Source: JAMXLO01 sp963850535
GTDB taxonomy: Bacteria; Pseudomonadota; Alphaproteobacteria; Acetobacterales; Acetobacteraceae
DNA: 64,000 nt
Assembly (NCBI GenBank): GCA_963850535.1
Contig: CAWKMC010000040.1
Span: forward strand, 62,001 to 126,000
Reading direction: 5' to 3'
Part shown: piece after piece, positions 52,046 through 60,402 of the stretch
Numbering within the stretch: the stretch's first letter is position 1
Layout of the letters: every line of letters starts with the position of its first letter
Notes under the pieces: generated by a model
Database searches by the model: none
Seen by the model: only the letters and a program-made list of their open reading frames with translations
Told to the model about the DNA's origin: nothing
Program-made: the position numbers and the translations under genes

Positions 52046-53995
52046 ATGCCAGACATGCACCCAACCGACGGCCAGATCTTTCCGGTCAAGCCGGAAATCG
52101 CCGCCAAGGCTCATATTACCGCCTCGCGGTATCAGGAGATGTTCGAGCGAGCGGCCAGGGACCCTGGCGGATTCTGGTCTGAACAGGCGCGTCGGATTGC
52201 CTGGATGAAGCCACCGACCAGGATCAAGAACACCAGCTTCTCCGGCGACGTGTCGATAAAGTGGTTCGAGGACGGCACATTGAATGCCTCCGCCACATGC
52301 CTCGATCGGCATCTGGCGACACATGGTGACAAGACGGCGATCATCTGGGAGAGTGACGACCCATCCAACTCGAAGCACGTGACCTACCGCGAACTGCATG
52401 AGCAGGTGTGCCGGCTGGCCAATGCGATGAAGGGTCTCGGCGTCAAAAAGGGTGACCGCGTCACGATCTACCTGCCGATGGTGCCTGAAGCCGCCGTTGC
52501 TATGTTGGCCTGTGCGCGGATCGGCGCCATCCACTCTGTGGTGTTCGGTGGCTTCTCACCCGACAGCCTGGCCAACCGCATCCAGGACTGCGCATCCGAA
52601 TTGCTGATCACTGCCGATGAAGGTCGGCGGGGCGGGCGCAAGGTGCCGCTGAAGGCAAATGCCGACGAGGCACTGAAGTCCTGCGCGGCGGTGAAGAACG
52701 TCATCGTAGTGAAGGTGACCGGCGGCAACGTGCCGATGCAGTCGGGCCGCGATCATGACTACGCGACGCTCTGTTCGGCGTCGTCGCCGGATTGTTCGCC
52801 GCTGGAGATGAGCGCGGAAGATCCGCTGTTCATTCTTTACACGTCCGGCAGTACAGGAAGGCCGAAGGGCGTGCTGCACACCACCGGCGGCTACATGGTG
52901 TGGGCGAGCTTCACCCATGAATACGTGTTCGACTATCACCCCGGCGAGATCTACTGGTGCACCGCTGATGTCGGCTGGGTGACTGGCCATACCTATATCG
53001 TTTACGGCCCGTTGGCGAACGGCGCGACCACGCTGATGTTCGAAGGCATCCCAAACTATCCGGACAGTTCGCGCTTCTGGCAGGTGGTGGACAAGCACAA
53101 GGTCAACATCTTCTACACCGCGCCCACCGCGATTCGCGCGCTGATGCGCGACGGTGAAGCACCAGTGCGCAAGACCTCGCGCAAGTCGCTGCGCATCCTG
53201 GGCAGCGTCGGCGAGCCGATAAATCCCGAAGCCTGGCTGTGGTATGACCGCGTCGTGGGCGAGCATCGTTGCCCGATTGTCGATACGTGGTGGCAAACGG
53301 AGACCGGCGGCATTCTGATCTCGCCGTTGCCGGGCGCGACTTCCACCAAGCCCGGCTCTGCCACGCGCCCGCTTCCGGGTGTGCGGCCGATCATCGTGGA
53401 TAACGACGGCCATGAACTGCACGGGGCCTGCGAGGGCAATCTGTGCCTTGCGGATTCGTGGCCTGGCCAGATGCGCACCGTGTTCGGTGACCACGAGCGG
53501 TTCGTGCAGACCTACTTTTCCACCTTCAACGGCCTGTATTTCACCGGCGATGGCGCCCGGCGCGACGTCGACGGCTATTATTGGATCACGGGTCGCGTCG
53601 ACGACGTGATCAACGTCTCCGGCCATCGCATGGGCACGGCGGAAGTCGAGAGCGCGCTGGTGGCGCATCCCAAGGTGGCCGAAGCCGCGGTGGTCGGATT
53701 CCCGCACGAGCTGAAAGGACAGGGCATCTATGCCTATGTCACGCTTAAGCTCGGCGAGGAACCAAGCGAGGAGCTGCGCAAGGAACTGGTCACCTGGGTG
53801 CGCAAGGAGATCGGCCCGATCGCCTCGCCGGACGCAATCCAATGGGCGCCCGCGCTGCCGAAGACCCGCAGCGGCAAGATCATGCGCCGTATCCTGCGCA
53901 AGATCGCTGCGAACGAGACCGACAGCATGGGCGATACTTCGACGCTCGCCGATCCCGCGGTGGTGAATGAACTGGTAGACAACCGCGTGCAATAG
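52046..53995 (+). CDS. acs: Acetyl-CoA synthetase
   Basis: The 649-residue AMP-forming enzyme activates acetate with ATP and CoA. It shows TSGSTGRPKGVLHTTGGYMV (P-loop-like motif), ADVGWVTGHTYIVYGPL, the WWQTETGG motif and the C-terminal PKTRSGKIMRRILRKIA, whose second lysine is the site of regulatory acetylation in known Acs proteins. ATG 52046 follows GAGGAAA. An unusual stretch near 52780 (CSASSPDCSPLEMSAEDPLF) remains in frame. It probably works with the acetate transporter upstream. Confidence 0.95.
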   Translation: MPDMHPTDGQIFPVKPEIAAKAHITASRYQEMFERAARDPGGFWSEQARRIAWMKPPTRIKNTSFSGDVSIKWFEDGTLNASATCLDRHLATHGDKTAIIWESDDPSNSKHVTYRELHEQVCRLANAMKGLGVKKGDRVTIYLPMVPEAAVAMLACARIGAIHSVVFGGFSPDSLANRIQDCASELLITADEGRRGGRKVPLKANADEALKSCAAVKNVIVVKVTGGNVPMQSGRDHDYATLCSASSPDCSPLEMSAEDPLFILYTSGSTGRPKGVLHTTGGYMVWASFTHEYVFDYHPGEIYWCTADVGWVTGHTYIVYGPLANGATTLMFEGIPNYPDSSRFWQVVDKHKVNIFYTAPTAIRALMRDGEAPVRKTSRKSLRILGSVGEPINPEAWLWYDRVVGEHRCPIVDTWWQTETGGILISPLPGATSTKPGSATRPLPGVRPIIVDNDGHELHGACEGNLCLADSWPGQMRTVFGDHERFVQTYFSTFNGLYFTGDGARRDVDGYYWITGRVDDVINVSGHRMGTAEVESALVAHPKVAEAAVVGFPHELKGQGIYAYVTLKLGEEPSEELRKELVTWVRKEIGPIASPDAIQWAPALPKTRSGKIMRRILRKIAANETDSMGDTSTLADPAVVNELVDNRVQ

Positions 53996-54001
53996 CCTGG
54001 C

Positions 54002-54033
54002 GATATCGGCGACCTGAAACGGTCGCCGATATC
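54002..54033 (+). terminator. Hairpin after acs
   Basis: GATATCGGCGACC and GGTCGCCGATATC form a perfect 13-base stem with a six-base loop (TGAAAC), starting seven bases after the acs stop. There is no T-run, so it is a probable factor-dependent terminator or mRNA-stabilising hairpin. Confidence 0.6.
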
Positions 54034-54075
54034 TGACTGCCAGTCGGGTTGCATCCGGAACGTCGCCGTTCCACA

Positions 54076-54095
54076 CCTGACAGGTATTTGTCAGG
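54076..54095 (+). promoter_or_regulatory. Inverted repeat over the ribosome-binding site of the SLC13-type gene
   Basis: CCTGACA-GGTATT-TGTCAGG lies just before the TTG start at 54107; its right arm includes the AGGAAG that would pair with 16S rRNA. It may be an operator or an RNA hairpin that hides the ribosome-binding site. Confidence 0.4.
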
Positions 54096-54106
54096 AAGCA
54101 ACGCAT

Positions 54107-55891
54107 TTGACCCTGCCGCAAATTGAAGCCCTGGCGATCGTCGCCGGAATGCTGGTGCTGTTCGTTTCCGACCGGCTGCGATACGACCTTGTCGCGGCGC
54201 TGGCGCTATCGATGGCCGTTCTCACCGGCGTTGTGCCGGCAAAGAAGGCTTTCGAGGGCTTCTCCAGCTCCGTCATCATCATCATAGCTTCCGTGCTGGT
54301 CATCAGCCGTGCTGTGGCGGTGTCCGGCATCGTCGACGGCGCGATGCGCCGTGTGCTGCGTACTTTGGATTCCACCACGTTACAGGTCGCCGCGTTGACC
54401 GCTGCGGTCAGTTTCCTGTCGGCATTCGTCAAGAATGTTGGTGCACTCGGCGTTTTTATGCCGGTCGCCATCCAGGCGGCCGAGCGGCGCAACCGTCCCG
54501 TATCACGCTACCTGATGCCACTGGCATTTGGTTCACTGGTCGGCGGGACGATCACGCAGATCGGGACATCGCCAAACGTGCTGATCTCGGAGGTGCGCCA
54601 ACAGGTCGTGGGACAGCCGTATCATTTGTTCGATTACACGCCTGTCGGGCTGCCGCTCACCTGCATCGCCATAGCGTTTCTTAGTATCGGCTGGCGTCTG
54701 CTGCCGGCGAACCGGCGCGGCCAGGCCACGCCGGAAAAGCGCTTCGAGATCGAGGACTACACCAGCGAAGCCTTACTGCCCGAAGGGTCGCCGCAGGTCG
54801 GCAAGACGGTTGCCGACCTGGAAGCGCTGACCGAGGGCGAGGTTACCGTGACCGGCGTGATACGGGAGCACTCGCATCATTATGTGCCGCGGCGCAACTG
54901 GACGCTGTACGCTGACGACATTCTTGTCCTGCAGGGCGATCCCACTGCGTTGCAGCCACTGGTCGATCAGATCGGGTTGAAGCTGCTCGGCTCGGATGAG
55001 ATCGCCGCGCTCAAGCCGCAAGACAAGGACGATGTGCTGGAGACGGTCGAGGCAGTGGTCGCGCCAAACTCACTGTTGATCGGCAACACGCCGCAGGACC
55101 TGCATCTGCGACAGAACTACGAGGTGAACCTGCTCGCGCTCAGCCGTGCCGAGGAACGGACCACTACCAGGCTGCGCACCAGCCGCTTCGCACCGAACGA
55201 CATCCTGGTGCTGCAAGGTCGCCAGCGTCAGCTTGGCCGGGCTCTGACGGAACTTGGTCTGCTGCCGCTCGCAGAACGCAACCTGTCGATCGGTCGGCCG
55301 CGATGGCGCTACCTACCGATCCTTATCCTGCTTGCGGCGATGGTGGCGATCGCGGTCGGCGTGGTTCAGGTCGAGGTCGGCTTCTTCGTCGCGGCTACGT
55401 TGATCGTGCTGCTGCGGTTGATCACCGCGCGGCAAGCGTATGATGCGATCGAGTGGCCGATCATCGTCATGCTCGGCTGTCTCATACCCGTGGGGGAGGC
55501 ACTGAAGGACACCGGCGCAGCCAATCTGATGGCGGATGGACTGACGTTGCTGGCCGCGCAATTGCCCGCTTATCTTGCGGTTGGGCTCATCATGGTGGTT
55601 TCCATGCTGGTCACACCGCTGCTGCACCACGCGGCCGCGGTGCTGCTGATGGGCCCGGTCGCGGCGGCGGTGGCGAAGAATTTTGGATTGGCACCTGACG
55701 CGTTTCTGATGGCGGTCGCCTTCGGCGCCGCGTCGGATTTCCTGACGCCGATCGGGCATCAGAACAGCACGTTAGTGATGGGCCCTGGAGGTTACCGGTT
55801 CAGCGACTACTGGCGGCTTGGACTGCCTCTGACGATCATCGTGGCGGTGTGCGGGACAGCGCTGATCTTGTGGTGGTGGCCTTTGCGATAA
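54107..55891 (+). CDS. SLC13/DASS-type anion transporter with two RCK_C domains
   Basis: The 594-residue membrane protein has an N-terminal transport half (FVSDRLRYDLVAALALSMAV, SAFVKNVGALGVFMPVAIQA, GGTITQIGTSPNVLIS) with the DASS-family SPN motif. Two cytoplasmic TrkA-C/RCK_C domains lie at about 215-385 (ending DDILVLQGDP and NDILVLQGRQ), followed by the second transport half (WPIIVMLGCLIPVGEA, SDFLTPIGHQNSTLVMGPGG). RCK_C domains in such carriers are thought to be regulatory. The substrate may be sulfate, citrate or a dicarboxylate. It starts at TTG 54107 and is convergent with the amidase. Confidence 0.88.
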   Translation: MTLPQIEALAIVAGMLVLFVSDRLRYDLVAALALSMAVLTGVVPAKKAFEGFSSSVIIIIASVLVISRAVAVSGIVDGAMRRVLRTLDSTTLQVAALTAAVSFLSAFVKNVGALGVFMPVAIQAAERRNRPVSRYLMPLAFGSLVGGTITQIGTSPNVLISEVRQQVVGQPYHLFDYTPVGLPLTCIAIAFLSIGWRLLPANRRGQATPEKRFEIEDYTSEALLPEGSPQVGKTVADLEALTEGEVTVTGVIREHSHHYVPRRNWTLYADDILVLQGDPTALQPLVDQIGLKLLGSDEIAALKPQDKDDVLETVEAVVAPNSLLIGNTPQDLHLRQNYEVNLLALSRAEERTTTRLRTSRFAPNDILVLQGRQRQLGRALTELGLLPLAERNLSIGRPRWRYLPILILLAAMVAIAVGVVQVEVGFFVAATLIVLLRLITARQAYDAIEWPIIVMLGCLIPVGEALKDTGAANLMADGLTLLAAQLPAYLAVGLIMVVSMLVTPLLHHAAAVLLMGPVAAAVAKNFGLAPDAFLMAVAFGAASDFLTPIGHQNSTLVMGPGGYRFSDYWRLGLPLTIIVAVCGTALILWWWPLR

Positions 55892-55919
55892 AGTGGCTGG
55901 ACCTGAAGCGTCCACGCCG

Positions 55920-57329
55920 TCAGGCGAGCTTTGGTCGCTTGTCCGCCCACGGTTGCGCTTGCTCGAATGCTGCCGAGGCCTGGAGCACGCCAAGGTCATC
56001 GAAGCGGCGGCCGACAATCTGCAGTCCGACCGGCAGGCGATCGCCTGTGAAGCCGCATGGTACGCTTGCGGCCGGATTCCAGGACATGTTGAACGGATAG
56101 GAGAATTCCGCCCACGACAGCCAGTCCCACTCGTGATGCGGCCAATGATCGGGCATCAGCTTCTCGGCCGGAAACGCGGCGACAGAAACGGCGGGTGTCA
56201 GCAGAAAATCCCAGTCCTCGAACCAGCGATGGATCGCGGCGATATAGGCCATCTTGCGATCGCGCATGAGCTGGTAGTCGGTGACGGAGTAGTCACGCGC
56301 CGCCTTGATGCATGCGACCAGGCCGGGGTCCATCTTGGTTTCCCACTTGGCGAGATGCGGTGTCAGCCGGCTCATATGTGCCGCCCAGAAGAAGCGGATC
56401 ATTTCCGGACCTTGCTCGGCCCACGGTGTCTTCACTTCCTCGACGGTCGCTCCAAGGTCGCTGAAACGCGCGACAGCGGATTTCACCAGCGCCGCCACTT
56501 CCGGATCGACGCGCGCATGTCCCAGGTCGGGACTATAGGCGATACGCCTGCCGCGGACGCCTTCATGCAGCCGGCCGAGATAATCCGCCGGTCCCGCCTC
56601 ACACGTCGTATGATCCAGCGGATGCGGTCCTGCCATCACGCCGAGCATCAACGCGCTATCGGCGACGGTGCGTGTCATCGGACCCATATGCGACGTGTAA
56701 TCGCCGCTACCCACTGGATAGTACGGCACTCGGCCGAATGTCGGCTTCAGTCCGAACACGCCGCAAAAATGCGACGGCATACGGATCGACCCAGCACCAT
56801 CGCTGCCCTGGTGCAGCGGACCGAATCCGGCAGCGCCCGCGGCACCTGCACCCGCGGATGATGCGCCGGCATTGGTGCCGTGTTTCCATGGATTGTGCGT
56901 GATGCCCGTTAACGGCGAATGGCTGACGCCGGTCCAGCCGAACTCCGACGTGGTGGTCTTGCCCAGGATGATCGCGCCTTCCACGCGCAGGCGTGGCACG
57001 ATGGGCGTGTCCTCGGTGGGCTGATTGTCGGCGAAGATGTTGCTGCCCATCTGCGTCAGCATGTCCTTGGTGATCGCCAGGTCTTTGATGGTCACCGGAA
57101 CACCGTGCAGCCGCCCGATATATTCGTCCTTCATCAGCGCGGCCTCGGCGCGCTTAGCCGCGTCCATCGCCGCATCGGAAGCGAGATAGGCGAAGGCGTT
57201 CACTCGTGGGTTCAACGCCTCGATGCGCGCGAGCAGCGCGGTCATCAGCTCGACCGGCGACAGCTGCTTCTGCCGGATCATTTCCGCGAGCTGCACCGCA
57301 GGCGTAAAGGCGAGTGTTTCGTTATCCAT
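55920..57329 (-). CDS. Amidase signature family hydrolase
   Basis: The 469-residue enzyme has the amidase triad: lysine in GVPVTIKDLA, and serines in GTNAGASSAGAGAAGA and HQGSDGAGSIRMPSHFCG, the last holding the nucleophile. FGLKPTFGRVP and the C-terminal PVGLQIVGRRFDD also fit. Substrate could be an acyl amide or aryl amide. The start at 57329 (MDNETLAFTPA) follows an AACAGGA ribosome-binding site; upstream in-frame codons are not needed. It is 16 bases downstream of the SDR gene, probably co-transcribed. Confidence 0.92.
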   Translation of the reverse strand: MDNETLAFTPAVQLAEMIRQKQLSPVELMTALLARIEALNPRVNAFAYLASDAAMDAAKRAEAALMKDEYIGRLHGVPVTIKDLAITKDMLTQMGSNIFADNQPTEDTPIVPRLRVEGAIILGKTTTSEFGWTGVSHSPLTGITHNPWKHGTNAGASSAGAGAAGAAGFGPLHQGSDGAGSIRMPSHFCGVFGLKPTFGRVPYYPVGSGDYTSHMGPMTRTVADSALMLGVMAGPHPLDHTTCEAGPADYLGRLHEGVRGRRIAYSPDLGHARVDPEVAALVKSAVARFSDLGATVEEVKTPWAEQGPEMIRFFWAAHMSRLTPHLAKWETKMDPGLVACIKAARDYSVTDYQLMRDRKMAYIAAIHRWFEDWDFLLTPAVSVAAFPAEKLMPDHWPHHEWDWLSWAEFSYPFNMSWNPAASVPCGFTGDRLPVGLQIVGRRFDDLGVLQASAAFEQAQPWADKRPKLA

Positions 57330-57345
57330 TCCTGTTGCCCCTTGC

Positions 57346-58074
57346 TCAATACGTCGCGCGGCCGCCGGAGATATCGAACACGCCGCCGGTGGAGAAGCTG
57401 CACTCCTCGCTCGCCAGCCAACAGACCAGCGATGCAATCTCATCGATCTCGCCGAAGCGGCCGAGAGGAATCTTCGATAGCATGAAGTCGATATGCTCCT
57501 GAGTCATCTGCGCAAACAGCGGCGTGCGGACCGCTGCCGGTGTGACGCAGTTCACCCGGATGTTGGTCTTTGCCAACTCCTTGCCGAGCGACTTGGTAAG
57601 TCCGATGACCCCAGCCTTGGAGGCGGAATAGGCGGCGGCATTCGGATTGCCTTCCTTTCCGGCGATCGAGGCGATGTTGACGATGCGGCCGTAGTCGCGC
57701 CGCAGCATATGCGGCACGGCGGCGCGATTGCAGTAGAACACCCCATTCAGATTGACATCGATGACGTGGTCCCATTCGGCAACCTGATATTCCCATGTCG
57801 GCGCATTTGGCCCGGTGATGCCGGCACAGGCGATCAGGATGTCGATACGGCCCAACGCGGCGGCGGTTTCGTCTGCTGCGTGCCACACCGCTTCGGCGTC
57901 TGTCACATCGACGCTTGCCTTGTGCGGCGCGTCAGCTTTGGCGAGCGCTGCGGCATCGTGATCCCACAGGCTGACATGTGCGCCTTCGGCCGCCAGCCGC
58001 ACGGCAATGCCGGCGCCGATACCAGAGACGCCGCCGGTGACAATCGCAGTGCGCCCAGCAAATCGCGCAGCCAT
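57346..58074 (-). CDS. Short-chain dehydrogenase/reductase (SDR)
   Basis: The 242-residue oxidoreductase shows the NAD(P)-binding TGGVSGIGAGIAV, an ACAGITG motif in place of NNAG, the catalytic Ser in IVNIASIAGKEG and YSASKAG with its Tyr and Lys. Classical SDRs with this pattern oxidise alcohols or reduce ketones. An Asp after the second strand (LWDHDAAAL) favours NAD. It overlaps no neighbour and is divergent from glpK, with the amidase downstream on the same strand. Substrate unknown. Confidence 0.92.
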   Translation of the reverse strand: MAARFAGRTAIVTGGVSGIGAGIAVRLAAEGAHVSLWDHDAAALAKADAPHKASVDVTDAEAVWHAADETAAALGRIDILIACAGITGPNAPTWEYQVAEWDHVIDVNLNGVFYCNRAAVPHMLRRDYGRIVNIASIAGKEGNPNAAAYSASKAGVIGLTKSLGKELAKTNIRVNCVTPAAVRTPLFAQMTQEHIDFMLSKIPLGRFGEIDEIASLVCWLASEECSFSTGGVFDISGGRATY

Positions 58075-58160
58075 GAGGTCCTCCGTTCCGAAGCTGGTTG
58101 CCTATCAACACGCCCGGCGGCATGGTCCGCAAGACCCTGGTCGGCCGGCAGGAGGAATCG

Positions 58161-59627
58161 ATGACCCGCTACATCGGCGCGATCGACCAAGGTACCACGA
58201 GCACCCGCTTCATCGTGTTCGACCGCGGCGGGGCGATCATCGCCAGTGCGCAGATGGAGCATCGACAGATCTATCCGCAACCAGGATGGGTCGAGCACGA
58301 TCCGGAGGAGATATGGACGAATACCCAGGCGGTGATGGCAGAAGCGCTGCGCGCCGGCGACCTGACGTATCGCGATCTTGCCGCGATCGGCATCACCAAC
58401 CAGCGGGAGACCACGCTGCTGTGGGACCGCACCAGTAGCGCGCCGCTGCATAACGCCGTGGTCTGGCAGGACACACGTGTCGATCCGTTGGTGACGAGCT
58501 ATGCCAGCGAGGGCGGGCAGGACCGATTCCGCGCTCAGACGGGGTTGCCGCTGGCCAGCTACTTCAGTGCCCTGAAGTTGCGCTGGTTGCTCGACAATGT
58601 GCCGCGAGCGCGCCATCGCGCCGAAGTTGGAGAGCTTGCATTCGGTACCATCGATACGTGGCTGCTATGGCAGCTCACCGGCAAGCACGTGACCGACGTC
58701 ACCAATGCCAGCCGCACGCAGTTAATGAACCTGTCAACGCTGGACTGGGACGACGCCCTGCTGAGCGCCTTCAGCATTCCGCCAGCGGTTTTGCCGCGCA
58801 TTGTGCCTTCCTCTGCGGTGTACGGGGAAACGCATGGCGTGCCGATCGCGGGCATTCTGGGCGACCAGCAGGCAGCCCTGATGGGTCAGGCCTGCTTCAG
58901 CCCTGGGGAGGCGAAGAACACCTACGGCACCGGGTGCTTCCTGCTGATGAACACCGGTGCAAAACCGATCGCCTCCACCAGCGGTCTGGTCACCACCGTC
59001 GCGTGGAAACTCGGCGACGCTCCGCCGTGCTACGCACTGGAAGGCTCCATCGCAGTCACCGGCGCGCTGGTGCAATGGCTGCGCGACAATCTCGGGCTGA
59101 TCGGCTCCAGCGCCGAGATCGAATCCCTTGCAGCCTCGGTCGCTGATAATGGCGACGTGTATTTTGTCCCGGCGTTCTCCGGGCTGTATGCACCCTACTG
59201 GCGCGCCGATGCACGCGGTGTCGTCGCTGGGCTGACGCGCTATGCCACAGCTGGTCACCTCGCCCGTGCCGCGCTGGAGGCGACTGCCTATCAAACGTTC
59301 GACGTGATCGAAGCCATGCAGCGTGATGCAGGCATCCCGATCAGCACGCTGCGCGCCGATGGGGGCATGGTGGTGAATGCGCTGCTAATGCAGTTCCAGG
59401 CGGACATCCTCGACGTGCCGGTCCTGCGCCCGCGCACTATCGAGACGACGGCGTTGGGGGCCGCCTACGCTGCCGGGCTCGCGGTGGGGTACTGGCACGA
59501 CCTGGAGGACCTGGCTGCGAACTGGGCTGTGACCGAGACCTGGACACCGACGATGACCGATCAGCACCGCAAAGCGTTGCTCGGGTCATGGCGCAAGGCG
59601 GTCAGTCGCTCCTTCGACTGGGCGTGA
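58161..59627 (+). CDS. glpK: Glycerol kinase
   Basis: The 488-residue FGGY-family kinase begins YIGAIDQGTTSTRFIVFDRG and has GITNQRETTLLWDR, VWQDTRVDPLV, NTYGTGCFLLMNTGAKP and a second FGGY block near LRADGGMVVNALLMQFQADI. It makes glycerol-3-phosphate from glycerol with ATP. ATG 58161 follows AGGAGGA. No glpD or glpF gene lies nearby. It is convergent with the second SDR gene. Confidence 0.94.
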   Translation: MTRYIGAIDQGTTSTRFIVFDRGGAIIASAQMEHRQIYPQPGWVEHDPEEIWTNTQAVMAEALRAGDLTYRDLAAIGITNQRETTLLWDRTSSAPLHNAVVWQDTRVDPLVTSYASEGGQDRFRAQTGLPLASYFSALKLRWLLDNVPRARHRAEVGELAFGTIDTWLLWQLTGKHVTDVTNASRTQLMNLSTLDWDDALLSAFSIPPAVLPRIVPSSAVYGETHGVPIAGILGDQQAALMGQACFSPGEAKNTYGTGCFLLMNTGAKPIASTSGLVTTVAWKLGDAPPCYALEGSIAVTGALVQWLRDNLGLIGSSAEIESLAASVADNGDVYFVPAFSGLYAPYWRADARGVVAGLTRYATAGHLARAALEATAYQTFDVIEAMQRDAGIPISTLRADGGMVVNALLMQFQADILDVPVLRPRTIETTALGAAYAAGLAVGYWHDLEDLAANWAVTETWTPTMTDQHRKALLGSWRKAVSRSFDWA

Positions 59628-59631
59628 GCGA

Positions 59632-60402
59632 CTACATCCCGATCGAGTAGCCACCATCCACCGGGATCGCCGTCCCGGTCACAAAATCCGATGCAGGGCT
59701 GGCGAGGAATGCCGCGATCCCCGCCATATCCGACGGATCGCCCCAGCGCCCGGCAGGCGTGCGATCCTGCACGCGCTCCTGCAGCCCAGGCACTTCGCGT
59801 CGCGCCCGGCGCGTCAGGTCGGTGTCGATCCATCCAGGCAGCACCGCATTGACCTGGATGTTGTCCTTCGCCCACGCCGTCGCCATCGCGCGCGTCATCT
59901 GCACGATGCCTCCCTTGCTCGACGCATAGGGTGTCGCATAGGGCGCACCGAACAGCGACATCATCGAGCCGACATTGATCATCTTGCCGCCGCCAGTGGC
60001 CTTCATCGGTGTATACCCCGCCTGCGAGCACAGGAACGCGCTTGTCAGGTTGGTGTCCATTACCTCGTGCCACTCGTCTTCGGTGTATTCCTGCGGCATT
60101 TTGCGAATGGCGGTGCCGGCATTGTTCACCAGGATATCGATCCGGCCGAATTGCTCTACCGTGTCGGCGACCAGCTTCACGCAGGCCACCTTCTTGGTCA
60201 CATCGCCCTCCAAGAACGTGCAGCGTGCGCCAAGCTCGCGGAGCGAGGCGAGCGCAGGTCCCGCCTTGTCCGCATTGCGCCCCGCGATCGCGATCGACGC
60301 GCCGCAGGCTGCCATGCCCTGCGCCATGCCAAGCCCGATGCCGCCGTTTCCACCGGTGACCAACGCCACCTTGCCGGTCAGGTCGAAGAGCTTGCCTGGC
60401 AT
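59632..60402 (-). CDS. Short-chain dehydrogenase/reductase (SDR)
   Basis: The 256-residue enzyme has TGGNGGIGLGMAQG, NNAGTA, the catalytic YASSKGG Tyr-x3-Lys and the usual C-terminal DFVTGTAIPVDGGYSIG. It resembles gluconate 5-dehydrogenase/FabG-like oxidoreductases. The ATG at 60402 overlaps the stop of the EF-G-like gene by one base (TGATG), so translation is probably coupled to it. The substrate is not known. Confidence 0.92.
   Translation of the reverse strand: MPGKLFDLTGKVALVTGGNGGIGLGMAQGMAACGASIAIAGRNADKAGPALASLRELGARCTFLEGDVTKKVACVKLVADTVEQFGRIDILVNNAGTAIRKMPQEYTEDEWHEVMDTNLTSAFLCSQAGYTPMKATGGGKMINVGSMMSLFGAPYATPYASSKGGIVQMTRAMATAWAKDNIQVNAVLPGWIDTDLTRRARREVPGLQERVQDRTPAGRWGDPSDMAGIAAFLASPASDFVTGTAIPVDGGYSIGM

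Noticed and set aside
52556..54121. Open frame of 521 codons on the minus strand
   Set aside because: It mirrors acs, whose own frame is a full-length enzyme; no domain in the antisense product.
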